Part shown: positions 38,170-50,800 of the stretch, one piece after another
How the letters are laid out: the number at the start of each line of letters is the position of its first letter
How positions within the stretch are numbered: the first letter of the stretch is position 1
Origin: Neckera pumila
Taxonomy: Eukaryota > Streptophyta > Bryopsida > Hypnales > Neckeraceae
DNA: 64,000 nucleotides
Direction: 5' to 3'
Assembly: GCA_963969595.1 (NCBI GenBank)
Contig: OZ018409.1
Span: 29,277,282 to 29,341,281 of the forward strand
The notes under the pieces: generated by a model
What the model was told of the DNA's origin: nothing
Databases searched by the model: none
Seen by the model: only the letters and a program-made list of their open reading frames with translations
Program-made: the position numbers and the translations under genes

Positions 38170-41100
38170 ATGGATACCACTCCTTCTATGGAGACGAAAT
38201 CTTATCCTGAGAGTGAGCGGAAAGGACATAAGCGGAAACTGGCGGATACTTTCGGGAGGTTTGCTGGTGTAGATGAGGGGAATACTGTATTATCAGTTAG
38301 TATCAGGGAGCAAGTGGAGGTTCTGAGGACTTGCGTTTCTTGGAAAGAGAACGACCGTATTGCAGCGCGGCGTGCTGCTCATGGTATAGCGGAGCTTGCG
38401 AAGAATGGTGAGAAATTATCTAGTTAGTATGGTTATTTGCTTGGAAACGCAGCCCTAATGTGTTTTTGAGGTTTGTGTGTAAGAGGTTTGGTTGAGCACG
38501 ATCTGACTCGGAATACTCTAGCGACTCTTCAGAAGAGAACGTGGACGCAATTGTGGAAGAAGGAGCTGTGGATGCGCTGGTTTCGCATCTCTGCCCGCCG
38601 AGTCATGGAGAAGGGGAAGGTCCTGTTTTTTGTGAATACGAAGTTGAGAAGGATGCGGCATTTGCGTTGGGATTGCTTGCAGTTAAGGTGAGTCAGTTGA
38701 AGTTCATATGCTCGCATGTGCTTATTTCTTCAGGATGACTTTAGTCAATTGTAAGCAATTACACTCATGGTCCTTTTGTCGTACAGCCAGACTATCAACG
38801 GCGAATTGCGGACGCTGGTGCTCTTCCGTTGCTGGTGGCTTTATTATTACGCCAAGGCGGTAGCAGCAACGCAAGAGTTGCCAATGGTGTAGTGCGGCGA
38901 GCTGCCGATGCTGTGACGAATCTTGCACATGAGAACGCGCATATTAAGACTCGTGTTAGGTTTGTTCTCTGTCTTGCTCAAGCTAATGCTGGTAGTGCTG
39001 TAGGGAAGTCACTGTAGAACAAGCTAACACATATTTTTTCTTTGGTATAGAACGGAAGGCGGTATTCCTCCGTTAGTCAGACTTCTAGAATCCAATGACG
39101 CCAAGGTGCAACGGGCTGCAGCTGGTGCGTTGCGGACGCTGGCTTTCAAGAACGAGGCTAACAAAAATCAGGTTCATTTGCTGAATTTTGATCGTTTGCT
39201 CTCTTTCGAGAAGGTTATTGATGTCTGGCAGGTTGAGTTTCTCATGCTAGGTGTACATTGAAACAAACATGCGAGGTTCACTTCTTTGGTACAGTAGCAT
39301 TTCATTTGGAAATTCCTCATTACTGTTTCATGGCTATCAGGATTGTTTCGCAGAACTGTTCATATTTATGTTGTTTTACTTCGGTCTTTGTCGACTTTTT
39401 GAGAAATAGATTTTGATGTGCAGATTGTGGAGGGAAATGCGCTCCCTACTCTCATTCTAATGCTTCGATCAGAAGATGTTGGAATTCATTATGAGGCTGT
39501 ATGAGCCGAGTTCCCTATCTTGTCATCAATTCTGTTCTGATTAGGAACCATTCAATTGGCTGTTTTGCTTTGCTCTTTACTGATGCTGCGACGGCATCAT
39601 GCTTCTTAAGGTGGAAAATTGTAGCTATCATTGTCACATTTGTGTGGTTGCTAGTTCACAACAAGTTGTGATGCTGAGCCCAGCGATGTCTTATGTTGGC
39701 CAACCAGGTTGGTGTGATTGGGAATCTTGTCCACTCTTCTGTTAACATCAAAAAGGAGGTGCTGGCTGCTGGAGCTCTTCAACCTGTCATCGGCCTCTTA
39801 AGGTTCTGAAGATACTCTTGATCTTTTATGTGAGGATGTTACCTTATTAGAGAATCGCATTAACACCATCTTCATCAGTGGATGTTGGCGATCGAGGAAA
39901 ACACAACAGAATGAGTGCACTTTTCTCAGTTCTTGGCTGCTTCTCTTCTCAATTTTCTAAGTTTGTTGTTGTAAATGTATGCCAGTATCAGTTTGTGTAG
40001 AATACTAGTTAATTCGAGTCAACGGGACCTGTACCCTTTATGTTCAACTAATGCGTGTTCGTCTGTGACAGTTCAAGGTGCCAGGAAAGTCAGCGGGAGG
40101 CTGCTCTGTTGTTGGGTCAGTTCGCAACAACTGACCCGGACTGTAAGGTACAAACTGCTCTAATTTCTACAGCTATTCCATTTTCTGGTGCCATCTGGTC
40201 TTTCTTCTTTGCGGTGTAACAGTTGCTATCCTTCATGTCTAGTTGTGTTGAGAGCCTTGAAGATTGAGGCTTGAAATCGTTTTGAATATCTAGTTCGCAG
40301 ATGATTTATGATTTCAATGTTAGCTGAAAGTTGTTTGCAAAGTAGTATCTAGATTTTTTGTGGAAGAAAGAACTTTATTGAATTCGTTCTTATTAAATCA
40401 ACAGCTGATCGTTTCTTACTTTGATCATCAGTAAGTTCTACTTGTCAGAGTCTATTTAGGTGTACGTATATGTTACTTAATTCGAGGCATTCATTCCACA
40501 TATCTAGTAATTATTGCCAGTTGTGGTATGTATCATTTGATATAGTGGAAACCAAAAATGAAGAAGGGATGCTTATATTCTAGAGTCTATCAAAGACTAG
40601 GATTTTTGTAATCCCGAACTGTATTGCACAGATGTTTTGGATTCCCAGCTCGAGTGCATGAAAGATTAAAGTTCTCTCGGGGATAAGCAGTGTTTTTTAG
40701 GGTTAGGTTATCCTTGTAATAATATGTTGCTGAATTCAGGTCCACATTGTTCAACGGGGTGCTGTACGACCGTTGATAAGAATGCTGGAAGCTACTGATA
40801 CTCAGCTTCGAGAGATGGCGGCATTTGCTTTGGGCCGATTAGCTCAGGTCCTGATCAATCATAGGCGTTCTTGGCCTCGGGAGCGTTGCCAATCTTTGAA
40901 CGGCATTATTTCCATTTTTCTGGAAACATGTTGTTTAATTGTCAGTTGTAATACGATTTCTTGATAAGCTGTTCGGTGTGATTCTTGTGAATTTGGAGGG
41001 TGCTTTTTCTTGAACCTGTGACTCTATGAATTAACAGTTCTTCTTATAGTCTTCGCAGAATACTCATAATCAAGCTGGGATTGTACATGACGGTGGGCTA

Positions 41101-44100
41101 AGACCTTTGCTGGAGCTTTTGGACTCAAAAAATGGTTCCCTACAGCATAACGCAGCATTCGCTTTATATGGCTTGGCTGATAACGAGGTTTGGTACCTGT
41201 TCTCTCTGGTTGTTGCACCTGGAAAGTGTTAGCGCTTTTGTGGGCTACAGGACTCTATTCATCGTCTGATTTTTGTTGATTAGATTTGAAATTTGAATGT
41301 CTTTTGAGATCTGTTTTCAACGTTTTTCAGGATAATGTCTCAGATATAGTTAGTGAAGGTGGTGTACAGAGACTATACGATGGTTACTTCATCGTGCAGG
41401 TATTACCTCGTCACCTGCTTGTCCATGTTGTTATATGCTTGTTATTTGGTGTTGGTCACTTTTCATACTCGTTAAGGCTTATTTTAGCTTCGTACTAGCG
41501 TGCCCTGTGCTGTTGCCACAGTATAATAAAATATAAGCAAAAAGTAATTTTCTAATTTTTTAAGTCATAAAAATTCAGAATTCAATAACTTTTCTGCTTT
41601 GAGTCAGAACGCCACACAAAACAAAGTCCGTGCACCCCTAGTTTGTTGCGGTGTGAGAGGTTGAGTTCTTGATACGAATGGACTCCTTTATGCAAAAAGG
41701 AGTGCAAGGGCTTTGTTTCGTGGTGTTTGGACATGTGATGTGAAAGTTACGCTTTTTTCAAAATTAAAGATTATTTAATATAAAAACAATTCAGAAAATC
41801 CATAACTTTCACACATAGGTCCAAATGCCACGAAACAAAGTCCGTGCACCCCTCCTTGTGGAGAGCTTTCCATGGTACCAGGTACCAAGAATGTGGTCGA
41901 GGAACTCGTGGTTTCTTAGATCTCACCGTACCAAACCAAACCAAACCAACAAACAACCTAATTTAAGGTGTAGATGTGACCTCTTAGCAAACTTTAAGTT
42001 TGATTCTTGCAACGATTCTCGGTGAACGTTAAAATTTCCATGCTTGGCCAACGAGATATAAGCAACAATTGGCGACTTGGATGTTGACGACTTTTGGTTC
42101 CTACTTATACAGGCATCTAAAGACTGTGTACAGAAGACTCTGAAGAGGCTGGAAGAAAAGATTCATGGACGGGTATGGAAAACCATCATCTAGGTTTTTA
42201 GGACCGGAATTGTTTTGAGAACGAATGTTGTACTTGCTTTTTACACTTTCGATCACACCTCTGTAGTCGTGCTCATCCGTTCGTTCTGGGTCTGGCCTTT
42301 TAGGTGTTGAAGCATCTACTCTACCTAATGCGCACAGCTGATAAGGTTGTGCAAAGAAGAGTTGCTACTACTCTTGCTCACTTCTGCGGTCCGGATGATC
42401 AGCGTCTTATCTTTATTGAGAACAATGGTGAGGATTTCCTGGAGTTCTATAGTTGTAGTTGTTCGTAGTCCTGCAAATTTCTGAGATGTTTGTTTTAGGG
42501 TGCACAATGGATATTATTCATTTAGCATGTGGATGAGCAGGCATGGATGTGCTATTGGAGATGCTGAACGGGTTTTCAATTCCCAAACATCAGCGGGATG
42601 GTGCCCTTGCTCTATGTACATTAGCTAGAAAAGCAAATGCTCTATCACCCATAGACGCTGCTCCTCTTCCTCCGACACCCCAGGTTTGTCTTCTCCTTAT
42701 TATGCAATTTGAAACGTGTTAAATAATGAGAGCTTGAGGTCATATCTAGAGTTGATGTTATTCTCAATTGAAGCTGAGCCTTGAAATCTTTCTTGATTAA
42801 AAGAGGCACGGGATGTGCGTGACTGAAATCTTGACCTTTTTTTTGTTTCTTGATGATCGACAGGTATACCTTGGCGAGCAGTATGTAAACAGCAGCACAC
42901 TTTCTGACGTGACATTCCTCGTAGAAGGTTGGTTCTCGTCACGTTTATGTTTGAACAGACTATTGTGCTGTTTTCTCTTTTTCTAGTCCTTGTCTATCTT
43001 CGTTGTTGTCTGGTTTGATTCACAAGTTTTCTTTACTTATTTTAGCTCGACCCTTACTGGCATTTCAGTTCTTTTAGCTAATAGAGTACGTGACGTATTT
43101 TGACCATGTGCTGCATTGCATTCTTGGAATCTAGGTGATATATGTCAAGGTGATTGAGGGTGAATGGTTAGAAATGAATGAAGAGGTTCATTATGGAGTG
43201 TTACTTTTGATATTTTTGATTGTGGACATTGTGATAAGTCTTGAAGGGTTGATGGACTCCCCTATTATTATGAAGGAACGCTGTTGTGGAAGTTCGGTCA
43301 CATTGGCCTTCATCTATTTACACTGACCTACAGCTTTTTTCATTGTCCATGGATCGTTTTACGTGAATGCCTGGAATAGTGACAGAGGTTTTGTTTTCGT
43401 GATGATCGCAGGCAAACGGTTTTATGCCCATCGAATAGCTTTGCTAGCGTCCTCCGATGCGTTCCGTGCCATGTTTGATGGTGGTTACAGGGTACAGTTA
43501 CTTTTTAACCTTGACGCAATAGATTTTCTTTCATGTTCACCACAACGGGATTGCTATTTCTACAACGTCTGGAAATCGTCAACTGTGACCTGAATGTGCG
43601 GTATCATTCTTGTCTTGACATTTTTCTCGTTCAGGAGAAGGAAGCTGTGGATATCGAGATTCCAAACATTAGTTGGAAGGTGTTCGAGCTGATGATGAGG
43701 TAGAGCATTTGAGCGCCTTAACTCGAAAATTCTTGTAAAGAAACTTGGTTTACTTTTCATATTTGAAGTACCTACTTTTGATTATGTACTCGCTTCGAAC
43801 ATTTAGTACCGATGGTAATGAACTTTCAAACATATTTTCATGAGTGTAAAACCTCGGTTCATGGTCTAGTCTTCGCGTATCAATCATATTGTTCAATTCC
43901 ATTCTTTTCTGACCAATTCCGTCCAATTTTGGTGCAATTTCTCAGATTTATATACACAGGAAACGTGGAAGTATCAACTGATAATGCGCAGGATTTATTG
44001 AGAGCTGCTGATCAATACTTGTTAGAAGGATTGAAGCGTTTGTGCGAGTACTCCATAGCCCAGGTACGTGTTCCAATGCTTACTTCACGATGTTGCAGCG

Positions 44101-44587
44101 ACCCTTTTTTGTTTCAAGTCTTCCGATTCAGGCACTACTGTAAGACTGTTGTCTTCATGTTCTCTGCATAATATCCAATCAGTACAGCTTTTTCTTCTTC
44201 TGCAATCAAACTAATCGTCAAAGAGGCATTAAGTTTCTCAAACATGTGTTGCTGTGCAGAACTTGACCCTGGAGACTGTGATGAATGTGTTTGATTTGGC
44301 GGAGGCATACCATGCTCTGTCGCTTAGGGATACTTGTGTTCTGTTCATTTTGAAACAGCATGAGCAAATGTGTGGCTTAACGGGGTATAGAATCCTGATG
44401 TCAAATTTGCTCCTTTTTCTTACATGTTTTTTCAGTCTTTTCAGCAGCATGTGGAGTTGAACCCTTCTTTCGGGCTTATTGTGTGTTTTTGTTGTCTCAC
44501 AGATATCCAGGTCTGCTACATCGCATTACTCCCGAGATCCGAGAGTATTTACGAAGAATTCTGCGCCCTCAACCTGCAGCATTTTAG
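38170..44587 (+). CDS. ARIA: ARIA/ABAP1-type protein: armadillo repeats plus BTB/POZ domain, complete
   Basis: Nineteen coding exons: 38170-38407, 38533-38687, 38787-38959, 39051-39171, 39424-39498, 39708-39802, 40072-40147, 40740-40847, 41059-41187, 41331-41399, 42113-42172, 42304-42427, 42541-42683, 42864-42927, 43412-43491, 43635-43699, 43946-44063, 44260-44384, 44503-44587. They join to 700 residues; Arabidopsis ARIA is about 710. A basic cluster R17-K23 could be a nuclear signal. Armadillo repeats fill about residues 60-510 (conserved pieces: RRAADAVTNLAHEN, VQRAAAGALRTLAFKN, QHNAAFALYGLADNE). The BTB domain begins near 523 (VYLGEQYV, LSDVTFLVEG, FYAHRIALLASSDAFRAMFDGGY) and is followed by a BACK-like tail ending near IRE(Y). 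Known role of the family: nuclear partner of bZIP factor ABF2 in ABA responses (ARIA) or of replication licensing factors (ABAP1), and a possible CUL3 adaptor. Which role applies cannot be told from sequence. Intron 10 is enlarged by a repeat insertion. Confidence 0.95.
41519..41990. repeat. Dispersed-repeat cluster in intron 10 of the ARIA-like gene, with inverted arms
   Basis: A minus-oriented partial copy (41519-41645), a plus-oriented core (GGAGTGCAAGGGCTTTGTTT, 41698) and a full minus-oriented copy (CGAAACAAAGTCCGTGCACC, 41833, ending GATCTCACCGTACC and a CAAAC tract). The plus and minus cores form an inverted repeat centred near 41770. It explains why this intron is the longest of the gene. 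Confidence 0.6.
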
Positions 44588-46440
44588 TGATTGCAAAGCT
44601 TGTATCAAATACAAAATCAGTCACACTAGCCTGCTCTGGTAATGTTGAAGTGCTAGACTCTTGGTTGGCATGTAGGATGGTCCACCTTTTTTCCTGAAGC
44701 ACACTGCCAGCAATTGCTGCAACTAGACCGTGCCATTGATTGTGGTGATTGGTCTGAACTCTGTAGTATGCGTAAGTATTTGGCGATATCTGTAAGCATT
44801 TTAGCCGGAACAGGGATTGGTGCACCCAGTCAAGCTACAAGTGGTGTGACCTGAGCTCCACGGATATTTGTAGAATTTGAACTTGTAATCGTGTGGTGCC
44901 TACAGCGTATCCAAACAGCCTTGCTCGCAGGGGCCGCTTACTTACTTCTCATACTGTCTGCCCTCTGTCTTTATTTAATGAGAAGAACAACGTTTTCAGG
45001 ATTTGAAAACAGGGTTTTATGAACGTTGGGCGTGGTCTCGAGGTCGACCTGAAATCCTGAGACGTAATTGGGTGAGTTCGAACGAACAATACTGGATGGA
45101 CTACAATTTTTCATTCAATTATTTGTTGAGAGTTCTTTTGAGGGGCAGAGAGTGGTGGAAAATCCATCATTGAGGTAACTCAGGTGGAAGCACCCATTCC
45201 CAACACATTGCACCCTAAATCGAAGTCTGAAACGAGTACATCTAGAATTTTCGAAAAGTATGGGTCCTCTACATGAATGAAGAAAAAATGATTTGGGGTG
45301 TCCATTGAAATTTCCCTTTGATAATTTATATTTTTTTTTTGATACTTTGAAAAGTCTCTTGTTTTTTGAATTCATCTCTAATTGTATTTGCTTGTTTGCA
45401 AAATAATTTCAATCTTGGCTTGTGATATTGTCATGGACATCTTATGAACCTTCTAAAAATAGTAGTACTTCAAGAAAGGAATTATAAATAAAAAAGATAG
45501 ATATTATTTTATATATAAGGATGTCAAGTTTAAGGTGGTCTTTAGTTTTGACAACACATTTGTTGTATTTTTATTTTCTTGCTCTAGTTATGTTCTTGTA
45601 TTCTTTTTTGAGATCTAAAATTTGATCTTGTTTTAAAAAATATCTATTTGTCTTGTGTTTATAGTGTTTGTAACAAGTATTTAGAGATACATTTGTATGT
45701 TATTTTTGTTGGGAATAGGTGCTTCTATTTTATTATTGTTTTATTCTATAGAAGGAGATTTTATAAACATGGAATACAAAAGATGCAATTTTGTATATAT
45801 TTTGGCAATTTTTAAGGTAGGTGGTAAAATGGACAAGGCTCTAATATGGTTTATATGATCCTTTAGGTATCATTTTAAAATATAAATGATCACCATCAAT
45901 AGATATGAACCACTTTGGAACTCTATTTGTTTTACCATTGTCTATTTGAATGGCCTATTTGTTTTACCACCCTCTATCTTAGTCCCATGTTCTTAGACTA
46001 AATGATCTTTGAATTTGAGTTCAACTAATATGAAGAATCAAGGTAGCTAAAAAATCTACAAAGAAAGCTTCAATGAGTGCGGGGATTGGTTACTCTTCTT
46101 CTGAGTCAAGTACAATTTCTTCAATGAATTGGAAGAAGAGAGAATGGCTATTTGATCAAATTTATCTGTACAGAACCTTCATCAAATTGGGTTAATAAAG
46201 GTTCAAATTAATCCATGTAGAACCTTCATCAAATTGGGTTAATGAAAGTTTTGCAATTGTATTGTATCTCCCCCTAATGAAAAGAAGGATATGAAATCTT
46301 ATTTCTATTCTAATTTAAAATTCCTTAAAACTTCCTAAAATCAAAATCGTATAATAATTTTAACTTTGGGTCTATAAACATGGTTTAGCGACTTTCTTGT
46401 ATTTGAATTAGAGCATAATCGAATTAGAGCCCAATACCAA
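44588..46440. other. ARIA-like gene 3' flank and spacer
   Basis: The 3' flank stays GC-richer to about 45080, consistent with a 3' UTR, then becomes AT-rich. A short direct repeat (GTAGAACCTTCATCAAATTG near 46170 and 46220) is the only structure seen. Confidence 0.45.
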
Positions 46441-46623
46441 GGTCCATGAGCAAGGTTTGGTACGGAGGTCCACAAATGAGGGTCCTACTGTGTGGTCCAA
46501 ATGCCAGCAGGGTCCGTCCCTGTTGCTTGGTCCGATACTCTGATAGGTCTCTTGGTGGAGACCAACGGACCAGCACTGTAGAAACCTCGCAAGGGTCTCT
46601 CAAGTCTCAACTCTCAAGGGTCC
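46441..46623. promoter_or_regulatory. Cluster of eight GGTCC motifs upstream of PP5
   Basis: GGTCC occurs at 46441, 46467, 46481, 46494, 46511, 46529 and 46619, and as GGACC at 46567, within 183 bases. Some sit in GTGGTCC or GGGTCC context, close to the GGNCCC-type sites of plant TCP factors. The block begins exactly where composition changes from AT-rich spacer to the GC-richer PP5 promoter. Function is inferred only. Confidence 0.35.
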
Positions 46624-47835
46624 GATGCAGAGCTTAAGTTACTGGACTGACGGATGTTGCAGCTTTCCTTCCATTGTAGTTTTTCCAGGGCCGTTCTTGC
46701 CTTTTGTCGCCCGGTCGTCGGAAACTCAAGGTCGAGGACCAAGCAAGTAAGCAAGTAAACAAGCCAGCCAGCCGCCGGCCGCGTCTCTGCCACGACGCTC
46801 ATCACTGTCACTTCACAACAACACCCAGTCGGTAACTTACTTCCCCTTGTCTGCTTGCTTCCGCTTCCCAACGACGACCTAGGGTTTTGCTTCCCGTCTC
46901 GCAACATTCTCGCGCTTTTTTTTTCCCTTTCCAGTGGTAACGTTTCTCTCTCTCTTACGCAAGTGGCGACGCTTGTTTTAAGAACAATAGACATCGTCGA
47001 TCTGGAAATTCCGACATTTTCCAAAAAAAAATATAATTGGTTTTGGTATTAGGTTTTCGATTTTGTGATGTTTGGTGTGTTATCGCTTTGATTTAGGTTA
47101 GACAAAGAATCTCTCGTGTGTACGGGTTACGGGCGTTAGAGACATTTGTGGATTCTAGGGATTTGCAGGGAAGTGAGGTGTTTTTTAGGAAACTCTGTGT
47201 TAGGGTTTTGAGTCGAATCTGCTTGTTATGTGATTTGCTCGTCTCTGTCGTGGTTTGCACTGGCGCTGGTTTTATTGGTTGGAAAGAAGGCTACGTTGTG
47301 GATGTGGTCGAAGATTCTGGCTTCAGGAGAGGTCTGTGTTCTTGAATCTGGCAGATGCTATGATGCGACTACAGAAATTATGGTTGATTTTAGGTTTTGG
47401 AATGGTGTTAGACTGGTGGCTGGAAGAGATTAGATGTTTTGGTTGATCGAATGACAGGTCTAGATTAGGTCTTTGGCTCTGGACATGGTTCCCGGTTGAG
47501 TAGCGTGATAGGTTCAGTGAGACAGGGTCGGAGTTCATCGTCTTTGGAAATAAACTTTTAGGATTAATGTATATGAGCGTTCTGCATTATTAGGAGGGGG
47601 TGTTTCTACTTCTGATGATCAGCTTGCATTTTTTTGGTCTCGTATTTTGGTCTACTTACTTTGCAGTCACCCTTACTGATTTGTTTTATCCTGTGTGGCA
47701 GCGTAACTTTGTTTTATGTAGTGTCTCGCGTGCTCGTGACCTACTCTGGTATGCAGTTTGAAGGGGCGCACCCGAGGGTTCGGTAATTTCGGTATACAGG
47801 ACTTGACCAGAAGGTGCAAGGAGTTCGAGTTCAGC
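46624..47835 (+). promoter_or_regulatory. PP5 promoter and 5' leader, probably with a leader intron
   Basis: GC-rich sequence begins near 46620 and CT-rich tracts occur near 46850-46960. A good acceptor (TATGCAG) at 47750-47756 is followed by GC-rich leader up to ATG 47836, so an intron covering much of 47.05-47.75k is likely; its donor is not certain. Opposite-strand frames such as 46614-47024 show no domain. Confidence 0.4.
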
Positions 47836-50800
47836 ATGGCTGCTCAAATAGTTGAAGATCCAGCTAGTTTAGCGAAGGACGATGTTGCGAAGGTCGATGT
47901 AGCGAAGGCCGAGGAATTTAAGGCAGCTGCAAATGCCGCCTTTCAAGGTAAAGCATATTTTTACTTCAGATGTCCTATATGCGTGTAGAATGTTGTCGTG
48001 TAGTATGTTATAACACATGAGTTCTTGGTTTTATTTATTGTTATTGTATGTTTCAACTTTAAGGTTGAGGAAAAAGTTTCCCTAATTTGAGACCTATGTT
48101 AATGGTGACATTTTACAATTGGATACGATGCAGCGCACAGATTTGCTTCTGCCATAGAACTTTACGGTCAAGCCATTGATCTGAATGGTCAAAATGCTGT
48201 GTATTGGGCTAATCGCTCATTTGCCCATACGAAGATGGAGTCGTATGGTAGTGCGATAGAGGACGCAACAAGGGCCATCGAACTTGATTCTAAATACGTG
48301 AAGGTATTGTGTTTGAAAGCGGTAACATCTGTCCTGAATGAGTTCTCGATGTTTGAATTAGACGGTGAGTACAAATGTTCTGGAAAATGTATTTATTGAG
48401 GTCCTCTCTCATGCAGGGATATTACAGACGAGGAACTGCTCATCTGGCATTGGGAAAATTCAAGGAAGCTCTTCAAGATTTTCGGCAGGTACTACCCTCG
48501 TTACTTCTGTTTTCCGTTTAGTTACTATTGTCCTAGGTAAATATGAGTACTTTGTTGATGCCAGGACAAACGCACATTTCCCTGTTCTCGTCTTTGAAAT
48601 TCTGCTATGTAGTACATGTTATGCATCTCCCAGACATCATGTCAGATGCAGCTGCATAATGAGTCCACTTTTTGTTTTAAGGCATTCCTGTGCGGTTTTT
48701 AAGTGGATTCCAATTGGAGAACTGAAGGATTAATGGTCTGATTGATGGTGAACCCGTCCATATTATGTCTTTTTGCTTTCGTTTTCCATTGACATTGATG
48801 TATCATGGCTCGTGTGTTCTGTTTTTTCGGTGTTCCTGAGCAGTGCCAACGCACTATTTTAGAGATTTAATGGGTCACATTTCGGTTTCAGGTGAAAAGG
48901 CTTGTACCCAAGGATCCAGATGCCGCCAAAAAGGTTAGGGAATGTGAAAAAGCAATTACAAAAATCAAATTTGAAGAGGCCATAGCCACTGAAGACGAAC
49001 AAAAACATTCTGTTACCGAGTCCCTACACTTTCACTCCATAGGTGCTTACGCATTCCTTGAGATCATTCTTGTTAAATTTGCTTCTTATAATTCCTATTT
49101 TTGAGGGAATTATTGGCTTGTCTCAGCCTGAAACCTTGCTTTGTAATATTTCCACTTGGACAATATGTTCGCAGACTAACATTTTTTTGGTTAGAGTGGA
49201 TGAATCTGAAGTATAACGAGAGTTGTATGTATATGGTTTTGATGTTTATACAGTGGTGGAGAATAATTACCAAGGGGCTAGATTAGAGGGTGATGATATC
49301 ACACTGGAGTTTGTGCAAAAGATGATGGATGATTTTAAACAGCAGCGTTCCATCCATGCCAGGTATTTGGGAGCTTTTCTTGATACTGTAGTGGATGTTC
49401 GATCCCTGGTCTGAAATCTTGGAAAATTGTATTCAGTGTTTATATTGTGTTTGAATCACAGGTTCGCTGCTCGTAAATTTTGAACGATTTCTTTGGTCGA
49501 CTTCTTTCACATTCAATTTTTGTATTGTTTTTACGATGGTTTTCTGCAGGTACGCTTTTCAGATTCTGATGCAAACGCGGGAGATTTTGTTAGCAACGCC
49601 CACCTTGCTTGACATTACTGTTCCTGACAAAGGACATTTTACTGTTTGTGGTGATATTCATGGACAGGTATAATGAGAATTTCTTCTTCAAAGCACGATT
49701 CTTGGAGGTTTGCGTTGGTTACTTCATCGTTAATTAAATGTCTGCCTTGGTATCTAACTTTAATGTTTATCGATTCTATGCAGTACTATGACTTGCTTAA
49801 CATCTTCAAGCTGAATGGTCTTCCGTCAGAGGAGAATCCCTATCTCTTTAATGGAGACTTCGTTGATCGTGGCTCTTTCTCGGTTGAGGTTATTTTCACG
49901 CTGTTTGCGTTGAAGTGTCTCTATCCAACTGGTAACGTTTGATTACGTTTGTTCATTAATGATTGCTCTCTTTATGAGTGAATGGAGGACTATCTGATGA
50001 AGTTCTTCCTCTCTATTCTGAAAGGGTGTTGTCCGTGATTTTGGATTCATTTGGATATAGCAAAGATTTTACGAATTTGGGAAGAGATAGGAATTTTTTT
50101 GGAGGTTGACTACAGACTAAATGTTTCACCTATGTTCTGATCAATCGTTATTATTATTGGTTTTTTTGACAGGTCTGTACCTTTCCAGAGGTAATCATGA
50201 AAGTAAAAGCATGAACAAGATATACGGGTTTGAAGGAGAAGTGAAGGAAAAGTTCAATGAAACTATGGTCAAACTATTTGCCGAGACATTTTGCTACTTG
50301 CCGTTGGCCCACGTTTTGAATAAGAAAGTGTTTGTAGTGCACGGAGGGCTCTTCAGTAGTGACGGTGTGAAATTATCTGACATAGCTGCAATTGACCGAT
50401 TCAGGGAGCCTCCAGATGAAGGTACGCACGTGTTTGTAGTAACTCTTATCACTTGATCACTTCTGATCACCTGTGAATCTCTCGGAATTGAAAGCAGGTC
50501 CTGTTTGTGACATTCTGGATGTACAGTCACATTCCATAAGTCTTTGTGCCCTTTGAGAAACTTGAAATATCTTCTCGTGGAGCAATTTCATGACAGTTTA
50601 AGCAACAAAGTGAATTACATATGAATGTATGAAATCTTAGTAAGTAATAACAAGTGGTGTTAGCAAGTGTATCATTTACGGGTGGTCTAAGCTGGTGAAA
50701 CTGTAGGGTACATTAATTATCTAGTAAGACCAACAAACATTGAGATAAGAATACCAATATAATATCTTTCTGATATTAATTCTATGCATTGTTGAGTAAG

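Noticed and set aside
46614..47024. 136-codon minus-strand frame near the PP5 promoter
   Set aside because: No recognisable domain and it lies antisense to a CT-rich leader; probably chance.
48365..48733. 122-codon frame inside PP5
   Set aside because: It reads through exon 3 and introns in a wrong frame.
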